From: Podocnemis expansa
Taxonomy: Eukaryota; Chordata; Testudines; Podocnemididae
DNA: 64,000 bases
Assembly (NCBI GenBank): GCA_007922195.1
Contig: ML681994.1
Location: forward strand, 51,578,565-51,642,564
Direction of reading: 5' to 3'
The notes below the pieces were generated by a model, which was not told where the DNA came from, ran no database searches, and saw only the letters and a program-made list of their open reading frames with translations. Below are positions 43,557-54,594 of the stretch, piece after piece; the stretch's first letter is position 1; the number at the start of each line of letters is the position of its first letter. The position numbers and the translations under genes are program-made.

Positions 43557-45166
43557 ATGGACAGCTGCCTAGCCTTCGCCAGGTCGCCACTAGACACGCT
43601 ACACGCCTGCAGAGTGTTCTCCTGTTGGGGGACATTCTACTCGCAAACCCGATGCTCCCCAGGCTGTGCCCCAGGCTACCATCATCAAGTGTGTTCACAC
43701 AGCAGTCTTATTTCGAACCAACAGAGGTGGTTTCGAAATAAGAAAGGCCATGTTCACACAACACCCCGGTGTTTTGAAACAACGGGTTCCGTTGTTTCGA
43801 AACAACTTAAACCCCATGCGGGGACGAAACAAGGTTGTTTTGAAATGATTGTTTTCAAACAATTCCATCTGAACATGTTGTTTCGAAACCACGGTGACTC
43901 GTTTTGAAATAACTGTTGTCTGAACATGCTATTTCGATTCCTGCCTTTTTCCTTAATTTGAATTAACTTATTTCGAAATAAGGCGCTATTTTGATACAAC
44001 TTGTATCGAAACAACTTGTATCAAAATTACCCCCTGTGTGTGAACATAGCCATCCTGGGCCTCAGAGCTGCCCTATTTCCCCTGCCCCTTTCTGTGCCTC
44101 GCCAGGTCTGGGCCCAGGAGACTAGCACAGACTAGTGGGAGCGGGTAGTGCTTCAAACCTGGGGGGATGACCAGTGGTGGAGGAATTTCTGTATGACTAG
44201 GGCCAGCTTCAACCACCTGGTAGCAGAACTCTTCACGTTCCTGTGCTGAAGGGACACTTCAATGACAACAGCCATCCCTGTTGACAAACGAGTGGCCATC
44301 GCTCTGTGGAAGATGGCCACGCCGGAGTCATACAGGTCTGTGGTGCACCTGTCCTGTGTTGGCAGGTCCACCATCGGGAACATCCTGATACAGATCACCA
44401 GGGCCATCAACAGGATCCTGCTGTGGCACCTCGACACTCAAGGGGAGCTGTAGGACACCATGGACGGCATGGCCACCTTGGGATTCCCCAATTGTGCGGG
44501 GATACTGGATGCCACGCACATCCCTGTGAGGGCCCCGGAGCACTGAGCCACTGAGTACCAGAATCGCAAGGGGTACTCCTCTGTCATCATGCAGGCCCTT
44601 GTGGACCACCGGGGTGTCTTCCAGAACTGTTATGTGGGCTGGCCAGGAAGGGCGCATGATGCAACAGTCCTCTGGAACTCTGCCCTGTACCGGGGCATGG
44701 AGGTGGGCACCTTCTCCCCCCCCCCCATAACATCAATGTCAGGGGAGTAGAGGTGCCCGTCCTCATGGCCGCCAATGCAGCCTATGCCCTCCACCCCTGG
44801 CTCATGTGCCCCTACACAGGACCCCTTGCTCCTTGCCGGCAGCTTTTCAATTGGCATCTGAGCTGTTCCTTCCAGGTGGTTGTATGGGCCTTTGGACAGC
44901 TGAAGGCATGCTGGAGGTGCCTCCTTACCCGCCTCCACGTTGGGGAGGAAACGACGTCAGAGGTCATCAGCGCGTGCATGGCCCTGCAGAATTTCTGCAA
45001 GCTGCGGAGCGAGACTGTTGTTGCTGACTGGGAGGCCAAGGCCCCGCTCATTGTGGGCCAATATGAGCAGCCCACACCTGTGTCCCCATGGGAGCGGGCA
45101 TGACGAAAGGCTGTCACAGTATGTGACGCGCTGACAAACACCTTTGCCACAGAGGAGGAACTCTGA
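43557..45166 (+). pseudogene. HARBI1-like DDE transposase (family A, copy 2)
   Basis: Start MDSCLAFARS, then interrupted by a MITE. It continues WKMATPESYRSVVHLSCVGR and STIGNILIQITRAINRILL, with stops at 'GEL*DTMDG' and 'EH*ATEYQ'. The first catalytic aspartate is present (GILDATHIPVRAP). The second is asparagine (MAANAAYALHPWLM for the usual DxAYP) and the glutamate is valine (VVVWAFGQLKACWRC). The pattern of loss is the reverse of copy 1. The end matches copy 1 (FATEEEL-type, stop at 45164). The poly(A) signal is mutated to AGTAAA near 45260. Confidence 0.92.
43687..44051. mobile_element. Harbinger MITE nested in copy 2, 365 bp, ATC duplication
   Basis: Tips AAGTGTGTTCACACAGCAG and TGTGTGTGAACATAGCC, flanked by atc at 43684-43686 and 44052-44054. 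The interior is full of GTTGTTTCGAAAC and TTTCGAAATAAG palindromes. Sister of 61295-61634. Confidence 0.96.
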
Positions 45167-45469
45167 GGGCCAAGCCTGCCCCACCACACACCACCCTTTC
45201 CCCCCCTTCTACCACAGCCAGTCCCCACCCATCCACCCGCACTGTGAAGCACACTCAGTAAAACAAGACACACTCACTAATATCAGTTGTGAACTGTTTA
45301 TTTTAACATAACAGGGAGGTTGAGGTTTAAGCTGTTTCTGATTTTGAAATGGCAGATCCCATCATTTCGAAATAAGAAAATGTCATGTGGACCTGGTCTC
45401 TTTTATTTTGAAATAACCATGCTTATTTTGAAAAAAAAAAAAAAAAAGATGTGTGGACATACCCAGAGA

Positions 45470-46010
45470 GTTCTATTGAAATGACTCCAAAATCCTATAG
45501 CAATTAAACAGGGAGTCCTCTGGTACTTTTAAAGACTAATAAATTTATTTATCTCATAAGCTTTAGTGGGAGAAAATCCCACTTCGTCAGGTGCTTGAAG
45601 ATGGGCAACTGACAAAATGGGAACAAAATATATGAAGGGAAGTGTCAGTCATAGAAGCAGGTCCAACTGTTACAGCAAATCAAAGCAGTTGTTTAGCTTC
45701 AAACAAGAGAAAACAGCATATAGAGGGAGGTGAGGTCAGATCACCTGTTGTAATGGGGGGGGGCACCCCAACTGCTAAACAACTACTTTGATTCACTGCA
45801 ATTGTCTTACCTTATCCTATAACTTACTCTTCCCCCCACATTTATTTTCTTCTTATTCTGTAAATTCCATGTCCTCAAACATCTAACGAAGTGGGATTTT
45901 TCTCCCATGAAAGCTCATATGATAAATAAATTTGTTAGTCTTTAAAAATGGCACAGGGCTCCTTGTTTGTTTTGCAGAACTAGACTAACATGGCTTCCCC
46001 TTTAGAACTA
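45470..46010 (+). mobile_element. Palindromic sauropsid repeat, full length (copy P4)
   Basis: Left arm 'gggagtcctctggtac' to 'aaaatcccacttcgtcaggt'; central part 'caaagcagttgtttagcttc' to 'ctactttgattcactgc'; right arm 'gaagtgggatttttctccca' to 'actagactaacatggcttcc'. About 540 bp in all. It directly abuts Harbinger copy 2. Confidence 0.85.
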
Positions 46011-46092
46011 CACCATTTAATACAATGACAATCTTTCATAGGTTTATCAAAGCCAGCCTGTAGAATTCCATAGCAGATATAATATTCTTATT

Positions 46093-46486
46093 GGGTATGC
46101 CTACACTGTATGTTTAAGTCAACTTAAGGGTCCTTAAGTCGACTTAAACAAAGCTCTGTCTACATTGCAGGGCAATAAAGTCGACTTTAGCATCAGGTAA
46201 AGTCAACTTTATTACTTCCGCTTATAAAGTCGACTTTACAGTTAAGTCGACTTTATTAAGTCGCTTTAAGGCAATGTGGAGTTACTAAGTCGACTTAATA
46301 AAGTTAACTTAGTGCAGTGGGGCCACTAAGTCGACTTTATAAAGTTGAATTAAGCCAGGGCACCCATTTAAAGTCAGCTTTATAAAGTCAACTTAATGTA
46401 GTGTAGCCTTACTAAGTCGACTTAACAAGTAATATGTAGTGTAGCCTTAATAAAGTCGACTTTGCTTTTATAGTGTAAACATACCC
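46093..46486. mobile_element. Harbinger MITE, family B, 394 bp, ATT duplication
   Basis: Tips GGGTATGCCTACACTG and TAGTGTAAACATACCC, flanked by att at 46090-46092 and 46487-46489. About ten palindromes of the AAGTCGACTTTAT / TTAAGTCGACTTAA kind fill it. No GC-rich core. Confidence 0.96.
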
Positions 46487-46489
46487 ATT

Positions 46490-49400
46490 GATTTGTAAAG
46501 GACAGTGCAGATGCCTATAAAATTTTATCATTTTCTTTTTTATTCCATGGGATTTTTCCATAAAAGTTTGGAGGAGAATTTTTCCTAAAATGGCTGATGA
46601 GTTCACATGAACCAGGAGGTACAGTATCCCTGGGACAAGAATAAGCCTTCTCCTGCCTGTATCACATACACATATGTCTCCTGATGCTAGCAAATTAACC
46701 CCTGGAAGTCATAATGGCCTCTGGCAGCTAGGAAAGCACAAGCACATCTTAAAGAGCATTTGTCTTGCCCCTTCTTAACATGTAATAAAAATAAATTTTC
46801 ATGGCATATAATAAAATTAAGACCCTAGCTAAACCATAGTCCTTCCTCTACTTTTACACATCCCTTGTGAGCACTACTGTCACATTCCATATATTTTTAT
46901 AGTCGCTGTTATTTCTTTCCATTTAAAAATGTGATAGGCTTCATCATCTCCAGAAACATTTTATTTACAATAAAGTGGTTTCTTTATATTAATTTTGAAG
47001 TTTGTAGCTGATTAGCTTGTGCATACTTGAAATTAATGATTCAACATATGCACAAACACACACACACAGAAGACGGTGCATCCTTGACTTCCATTCCCTT
47101 TACTATAAATTTCCTACTTGTAGCAATATATAGGAAAGGGAGAGGGATAGTCTCTTGGGATCTAGGGAGAAATGGCACATGACTTGCACCTGAAAAAAAG
47201 GTTATTTGAAATGTTTAGCTTATGTAAAGCTAGATGTAATTTCATACAAAGTCTATTCCATTGCCTGATTTTTCAAGTTATTTAGCTGGAACTAAAATAC
47301 TTTAGATACACTAAACACACAATAGATCACCCTTTTTTCATTCAAGAATTATCATGCATTGTTTTAACTCCATAAACTAAGCCTTACATTCTTCAGGTAA
47401 TCTATAAAGAAACTTCAAAGGTTCTAGAAAATGATTAGTAAATTATGGGTCGACATGCAAAATTGAGATACGCATGGGGCAAAACCATGACAGTCATCAA
47501 TTGAGGTAGTGCCCCCCCCCCGCCCATAGTCCATTTGTAGAACTGATTTAATTCCCACGAGAATGAAAAGATCCTCAGTGCATGCACAATACTGCAGTGA
47601 ATGATGGCTCAGAGGGGAAAAGCATCTGATGTAGCATTCAGCAAGCTTATAGCTTAAACTAATAAGTGTATTCAGTATATTGGAGCTCATATATACCAAA
47701 TGTAGTGAAGAAAATAAGGTTGCCATGGTAAGCACACAAGCTTTTATTAGATAGTAGAGTAAACAGGCACATAAAATCCAAGTAATTTGTTGTTGTATAT
47801 ATTATTGATCCTTGGAGACGCTGTGACTTAGACACTTATTTCTAATTCATTTTTAAATAAAGATGTGTATTGTCAGTCTCAATACATGAGATGCTCAAAT
47901 GTTATTTTCACTGATATTTGGGAAATTGAATCCTCTTTAAAGTGCCTAATGGAGAAAGTCAGAAATAAAGTTTATACTTAATCTTAAATCTGTGTATAAT
48001 TAAGAGCTATGCGTAATTAAATTAACTTTGATTAGGTCAATGTGGCATCATGGAGCATTTAAAACACAGATTTTTTTTTTTTTTTTCATGGTCGGTACAC
48101 TGCTTTTACATTGCTGTTGTTACCATTGACTTCAAAAGATTTTGTATTTATTTGTCGTGTGTAATCAGAATCAGAGCCAAGATTTCTGTGGCAAAGAATA
48201 AAAATGCAAGACTGGTTTATGATATGCACAATTGTGTTTTTAATAAAAATCGAAAGTAGAACGTTTTGATATTTTGTGTCTACAGAATACTGAAAATTAC
48301 AGCTGTGCAGATTTATCATTAGTTCCAGGCAATTTCAAAGATTGACACAAAGTAAAAAACTATTTAAAATATGTTGGCAGACTGAAGATTTTTTTAAAAA
48401 TTATTGTTTCAGATCAAACAAAATATTTGGCCTGAAATAAAACATTTCATTTTTATTTTTCAGATTTATAAAAAACTTCATAACCAAAAAAATTGAAGGC
48501 CATGTTGAAATAAAAGAATCATTTTGAACCAAAAAAATCAACTGTTTTTAAGCAATATTGAAACACAGCATTTGGTATTTTTTAAAAAGCTTTTGCTTAG
48601 TTGTTTTGTGTGGGAGACTTGGGGGGGGTATAAGAAAGTTCACTAAAATCGACACATTCATTACATGTTTTGTTCAATCAAAAATTCTACTAGATTATAC
48701 AACTAACTATATTGTTTATTAAATAATAGACATACCAAAACTTCAGACTTGGGTGCCTAAAGTTAGGCATCTAAATTTATGTTTTAGCAACGCAACTATC
48801 AGGCCAATTTTTTTAGGTGTCTAAATGTGCATTTATAGTTGTTTATACTTAGCTCATGGTCCTAGTGTCTGATTCTGATCTTATTTATGCCTTCAGCTGA
48901 GTTAGTCTTGATTTATACTGGTATAAATGAGATCACAGTAAGATCCCTTCAACAACAATAATAATAATAATAGTAATAATAATAATAATAAATCAGTCCT
49001 TTTTAGAGTGTTTTTCATTTTCTAAGTGCTATACAAACAAACTATCCTAAGATGAAAACATTGTAATGAAGACCTTTTAGTTCATGAGTAAAATGTAGTT
49101 ATTATTAATGTATGCCTCATTTAATATGGCATGTTAGCCCTAGTGATTATTCCAAGCCATCTCAGCCCTTCTCATTTACATAAACACAGAAATTGATTCA
49201 GCATCATCTGAAGAACTGCTATTGCAGCTTGTGCTCCCATTACACCAGTGGGCTAGACTGTGAGGCAAAAGAACAATAAGTAAGGCTATTAATTCTTGCA
49301 TAGGTCAGAAAGCCACAGTTTTACCTCCAAACATGTGTGCTTTTCCTAGGTTTCATGTGTTACACCAGTTTTGACTGGCATAACTGATCTGCTTTCAAAC

Positions 49401-49639
49401 GAGAATCTGCCCTACTCTATCTTTGTGTGGCTCTGGGCCACTCAAAGTCATACTTGGTGAAGAGCTATATCATACTATTCATAACACACTGTACTTCCGT
49501 AGATACCACTAGGGTGGCTAGACTCTTGTGATGCCTTTGTTAGGGTTCACAGTACGAAATGTGTCCTCAGTAAGTTCTGTTGTATTAATTTAATGGACTG
49601 TATGGAACAAAGATGGTATCATGAGCCAGTCACTGACCA
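46490..49639. other. AT-rich DNA without recognised genes
   Basis: Contains simple repeats: short AC run at 47055, C run at 47513-47521, T run near 48069-48087 and (AAT)n at 48951. No open frame has a recognisable domain. It is the longest stretch free of clear transposons here. Confidence 0.5.
48951..48991. repeat. (AAT)n microsatellite
   Basis: About thirteen AAT units with one interruption (TAGTAAT). Confidence 0.93.
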
Positions 49640-50050
49640 GCATTAGACACCATTACACAAGATTTGGGGTACAGAAACAGCCTGCTTAATATCATATCAC
49701 TAAACATCCTTAAAGCATTTTAGTATAGATACAGACCAGCAAGGAAAACAGAGCATTTGAAATGCAAAGTATTAAGTAAGATTTTTCATTTTAACAGCCT
49801 CCTTTGTTCTCATTCCCTTTAACTGGAAAGAGTGTTTACAAAGAAAATCCCCCTTGTTTGATTATTTCTTAGATGGTATTAAGAATGTTAGTATCTTCCC
49901 TTTCGAGGAAAAGAGAAGTTAATTGAGATGGACTGGAGCTTCTACTAAAGACCAGTCCTATTCCCTTTAAGACAAAGCAAGACAAACATATAGAAAAAGC
50001 GGAGCAAAAAGAACAGCAAAGAAAATGCAATTTGCTTCCATGGTCTTGAG
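49640..50050. repeat. Unclassified dispersed repeat, copy 2, first part
   Basis: Partner of 14785-15345 in the same orientation. A small inverted-repeat insertion follows at about 50057, then the match resumes near 50520. Confidence 0.75.
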
Positions 50051-50056
50051 TCTTAG

Positions 50057-50340
50057 GGCTGGTATACACTGGCAGTGTTAGTCAACTGGAGTTATTTAAG
50101 CTACGTAATGTAGCTTGTGTATTTCCCACTGACATACTTATGCTGATATACCATGGCATCTTCATGGTGCTGCACCAGAGGGAGGCACCCACTTATCAAT
50201 GAGGCCTTATTTCTTGAGGGGAAATGGAATAATTGATTCAACCAGCGAGCACTTGCCAATCAACTGAGTGAGTCTACAGAGGCAAGCTCAATCGATGCCC
50301 AGTGCATCAATCTCTGCAACCATGGCAGTGTAAAAATACT
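50057..50340. mobile_element. Possible MITE inside the dispersed repeat
   Basis: 'gctggtatacactggcagtg' on the left is mirrored by 'catggcagtgtaaaaatac' on the right. The stretch is absent from the other copy of the host repeat. Tips resemble worn Harbinger tips. No clean target duplication. Confidence 0.5.
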
Positions 50341-51110
50341 CTTACTTGCAGCCTCATTGCTGGAAAAACATTGGCAAAGCACATGGTCTATTTAGCTATT
50401 TTGAGACTTGGCAAATGCATACCTGCCTTGGGCAGTTTAGGACATTGCTTTTAACTGTGTCTTCCTGGACACCGGCTTATAGCAATGTTGTAAAATATGC
50501 AATCTTTACTAGCTAAGCCAGACTCTTATTAGGGAGAAGGAAAAAGCAGTCAAACAGGAAAGCGAAGAAATAAAATGTGGAAGCAAATAGAAGGGGGGGA
50601 GATGAGGTTTGACAAAGCCTCATAGGCCAGGTGGTGGTTGAAATTCAGCATTGATGCTGGAGGTAACAATGTCATCCGAGTTCCTCTCTCTGGCCAAGCC
50701 TGCTGAAGATGTGTCTCAAGATAATAATGATGATGGCTCAGGATCCCCAAAGATGGCAGGGCTGGCAGCCATAGTGAGCCTCATTCCAGGGCCAATTTTT
50801 CTCCACAAAGTCTATTTAAGTATCCATCCACACTCCAAAAATAGAGTGATGGTTAGGAATAGCCTCATTACTTTGTCCACTAAGTAAGCAATCTCTGACA
50901 CACCAATATTTGGTCATAGACTGGTCTTGCTTAACAGGTGTGATTTGATACAATCCTTGTGTTACATCAGTAGGCTTTTTTGCTTGAATTAGTTCCATCT
51001 TTCTGTCCCCCTTTCATAACTTTTCCCATAAACATATATTAAAGGTTATAGTGCCATTTTATGAATATCTTACAGTTAAAGTTAGGATAAATTTGTAGGC
51101 TCAGTTGTTC
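50341..51110. repeat. Unclassified dispersed repeat, copy 2, second part
   Basis: Matches 16320-16720, including 'gagtgatgg', 'tctgacacaccaat' and 'tttgtaggctcagtt'. Holds about 300 bp more than copy 1 near 50560-50840. Confidence 0.7.
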
Positions 51111-51533
51111 CACCACCACTTAAAATGGTTGGCTCCTAACTTCAAACCATTTCAGCCACCTCAGATTGTTGTTTTTTCACACTGGGAAGATGGCAGAGGT
51201 ATAGTGTTTTATGCATCTGCATACATCCTCCCTGATGGCCTGCCCGTGACGCCTTAGACTGTAATGCACTCTCACCTACTTTTGTCTGGAGCATGAAAAT
51301 GGACCATATAAAATGTACTGTAAATATGGTGTTTCAGCACTGTAGCAATTGCTTTGGTTAACAGCCTATTGGGTTAGCATCATTTGGCTGCTACCTGTCA
51401 CCTCTGTGTTCTTGGGGAACCAGCGCATACTACACTGACTGATGCCCTCCCCAAACCCTCTGCTTGAACCAGAAACCAAAAGCAATGAAAGACTGTGAGA
51501 GACACACCTGAACCACTCAGAACAAGAGTGATA
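51111..51533. other. Unassigned DNA
   Basis: Nothing recognised. Confidence 0.4.
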
Positions 51534-51541
51534 GGATTAAG

Positions 51542-51810
51542 GTAGGCAAGACATAAATCAATCTTATTAATAAACTTTAATAAAATAATGATTAGCGTGA
51601 TATTTGGCATTGCTTTTGCTTGCACTGGGTACAGAGGATGGGGGGGGGCAGAGGTGCCTGTGAGAGGGTGGAAGACAGAGCATGGGGAGAAACTAACAAG
51701 GGCCACAGCCAGCCCCAGCTCCCAGGCTCTTGCAGCAGTACTCTGTGCCCTGAATGAAAGCCCTTGGTGGGCTGGAGTCTGGCCCCTTGGGCCACAGATT
51801 GGACAAGCCT
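51542..51810. mobile_element. hAT-like element, internally started copy with perfect flanking 8-mers
   Basis: Shares 'caatcttattaataaacttt' and the following G-rich part with 28824-29384 and has the same right tip GATTGGACAAGCCT. Flanked by ggattaag at 51534-51541 and 51811-51818, although the left tip of the longer copy is absent. Confidence 0.7.
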
Positions 51811-51818
51811 GGATTAAG

Positions 51819-52940
51819 GAAACTCCCCTAGCCTCATCTACATTAAAGATGGAAGGGAGACACTTCTATTAGTACACTAAATGAAAGACATAGAACCTCA
51901 TTTTAATCAGATTGAAAAAGAAAACCTATCTATTAGCATACTGAATGGAGAACCAAGCTCCGAGGCAGGAACCACACTGAACTCTAGGATCAGAGAAGCA
52001 CTGCATGATGGAAGATCTCTGCTCCTGATGTTAATGAACCAGTGTTTGAACACACCCAGTTCAGCAATCAGACCAATTTTACTCATAGATCCTTTATTGA
52101 TATCCAAAATACTGAGTCTGCCTGACTGCATTGTCAAAGTAACATTGTCCATAGCCAGGAATGATTAATTTCTATTGTCCAGCCTAAACAAAATAATTTT
52201 GGCTTACTCTTTGAGGCATCATATACCCATAAAGAAACCTATTGTTCTCCCCTAAACCATTGCTTCTTTCCTACAAAACCCCCTGCCCAAGTTCAAAACT
52301 CTGCTCTGATGCCTGGATCCAAAAGCTGCATCAGTGTATTGAGACTTCCCTTTTCCTGAGTGATCATGCTGGGGGATTCTGCCTGTCTCCAGCACTCCGG
52401 AAACTAAGCTGAACAGCCCATATTCTAGGACCCTTTTACTGGCTCAAGCTGCAATGAGTGGTGAGCCCTCAACTCTCTCTCTGGTGAAGCCCACTGGTTC
52501 CCCTCAGACTTCTCTCTCTCTCTCTCTCTCTGGTTCTCTCAGTCTAGGTGTAACTTTCTAAACCTGACTTTCGTACTCATACTTGGGGTAGATTTTCAGT
52601 TCCCCAGCTGAAGCTGTATAATATTGCAATTGTTGGTTGTGTCTTTCGTCTTGTTTAGTTATTACTATTAGTATCATAAGTTTTATTTACCTGGCAATGA
52701 AATGACTTTTATAAACAGCTGGTTGCCAGACTGTCCAAATGTCATTTGCTCCTTTGTGTTCTTCAATGCCCAATCTTGCTCTGCAGCAACTTCTTTTACT
52801 TAAGCCAAAGAGCCCCATAATGGTCCAAAACCCTGTGAGGTTTGCTTATCAAGGGGGTTACTACTAGAACAATTGTAGAGTGAGAGTGGGGCTAGGAACG
52901 TACTGAACCTCTGGCACAGAAGGGTGGTAGCTGCGGTGTC
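51819..52940. other. Unassigned DNA with a (CT)n run
   Basis: A (TC)n run of about 24 bases lies at 52508-52532. A plus-strand frame of 95 codons (51881-52168) has no motif that I recognise. Confidence 0.45.
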
Positions 52941-53140
52941 CTGCTGTGCCTAGCCCGTGGAGTCTAGGGGCATATAAGGGGGGACAGCTGAAAAAGTGCT
53001 GTTTTGACCTAGCCTGCTCAGACATGCTATGTTTTAGTACAGTGCCAAGGCCATATAAAGGTGCAAGCTGAAAAGAGCTGTGTAACCCAGCCTGCTGAGT
53101 TCAGAGACATATAAGAGATCAGCTGAAAGTGCTTGGATGC
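52941..53140. repeat. Three-unit diverged tandem repeat containing CATATAA
   Basis: CATATAA occurs at 52971, 53052 and 53108. Each is preceded by CC(T/C)AGCC(C/T)G and followed by AGCTGAAA. Units are 56-81 bp. May be the promoter part of an LTR, but no ends were found. Confidence 0.65.
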
Positions 53141-54594
53141 ACTCTATTAACGTGTGTGTATGTTGGTGGGGTTTTTTAATCTGAGGAACCCAGGCCTGGG
53201 AGACGCAGGTTGTGAATGATAGCTGCATTGAGAGGGGACCTGCAAAAGTGAGAAATAAGCTCCATGTGAAAACACAAGTGATATAAGCAGTGCATTAATA
53301 GAATTACAATGCATGCCTTCATCAGCCCCTCACCCCCCTCCAAGGAACGTAACCCTAATAAATGTGTATACCCCAAGCTGACGGGCAAATCTAGTAACAA
53401 GGCTATGAGATGATTCCATTTAATTGATCAGTTATTGCTTTGACCATCTATTGCATTTGATGAATTCTCCAGTGATACAGTCTTTTGTGTGATGTTCTCA
53501 CTGCTTATTGTGATTTCCTTGCAGTTAATATAGGTCAATTTAATAAGCATTGATTGAACCAATCACCTAATATTTGCCCTGTAATATAAATATTTAAAAT
53601 ACACTGGTGAGGTAGACTACTCCAAAATGCTTACCAATGTCCTAACTCTACTCCCATGGAAATCCAACACTGAATGCTTTGTAAAATCCCAACTGTAATG
53701 TTTCAACGTTTCAAAACTGCATTTGTAAAACTGCAAAGTAAGCCCAACTGAAAGTGTAAGCTAACTGCCTCTTAGAAGCCAGAGAGTTATGTGGCTGGTG
53801 TAAAATAAGAAAATACTGAAATAAGTAGAAGCCAGTACATGGAATGTATATTTAAAAAGATGGCAGCTCTCTGCAATCAGCATGTTTAATTATGCTAATA
53901 AGAGGAAGCAAAAGTAAAACGATGAATTGCTGCAAGGCATAAAATTTGTTTTCATAAAAGTACTTCTCGTGGGAAGATGTTACTGACAGAGTATAATTAA
54001 AACTCTCATTTTCACAGCAAGTATGAAATTTTAGAGAAAAAAATATGCTTTTGAGGAAGCTGACCAGACTTGATCTGAGAGCTATGAAGATGGCAGATTC
54101 TTCCTTTGCTACTCATGGAAATTTTGGACCTCAGATGGAAGGGACTTCAGAAAGCCATCAAATCCACCCTCCCTTGCTGTTGCAGGAAATAGTAATTTTG
54201 GAACATCCATTACAGGTGTATGTCTAATCAAGTTTTAAAAACTTAAATGCATTTATCTACTGAATATGAAAAATGAGCATATTCTTTTCATCATGGATAT
54301 TTAAAATGTGTAATTATTGTGTACAGAGATCATGATGAAAATATTTTTAATTTTATATTTGAGGTGAATATTAATGCGCTAGTGCTAGGACATTCATTAA
54401 TTACAATTAATTACAAAGATGTAATGACAACAGTGCTTATTACATATTATCACGCTTACTACATGAAACAAACCATCACTGTTGAATCTGAAAACTCTTC
54501 CCAGTTACAACGGTTCCAAATACCAGCATCCCCAAACTATGAAACATATAATACCTGCTCTAAAGAGCAGCCTCCCTGTAAGGATCCATCATGG
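53141..54594. other. Unassigned AT-rich DNA
   Basis: No gene or named repeat seen. Confidence 0.45.

Larger units (their letters stand above)
43248..45464 (+). mobile_element. PIF/Harbinger element, transposase only, 2217 bp (family A, copy 2)
   Basis: Tips AGCAATGTCTACATG and GTGTGGACATACCC, flanked by aga at 43245-43247 and 45465-45467. Colinear with copy 1 in inverse orientation from the tip through TATA box and transposase. The Myb-like gene is deleted: soon after the transposase 3' region the sequence jumps to the far subterminal array (from about 45330). A MITE is nested at 43687-44051. Confidence 0.94.
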
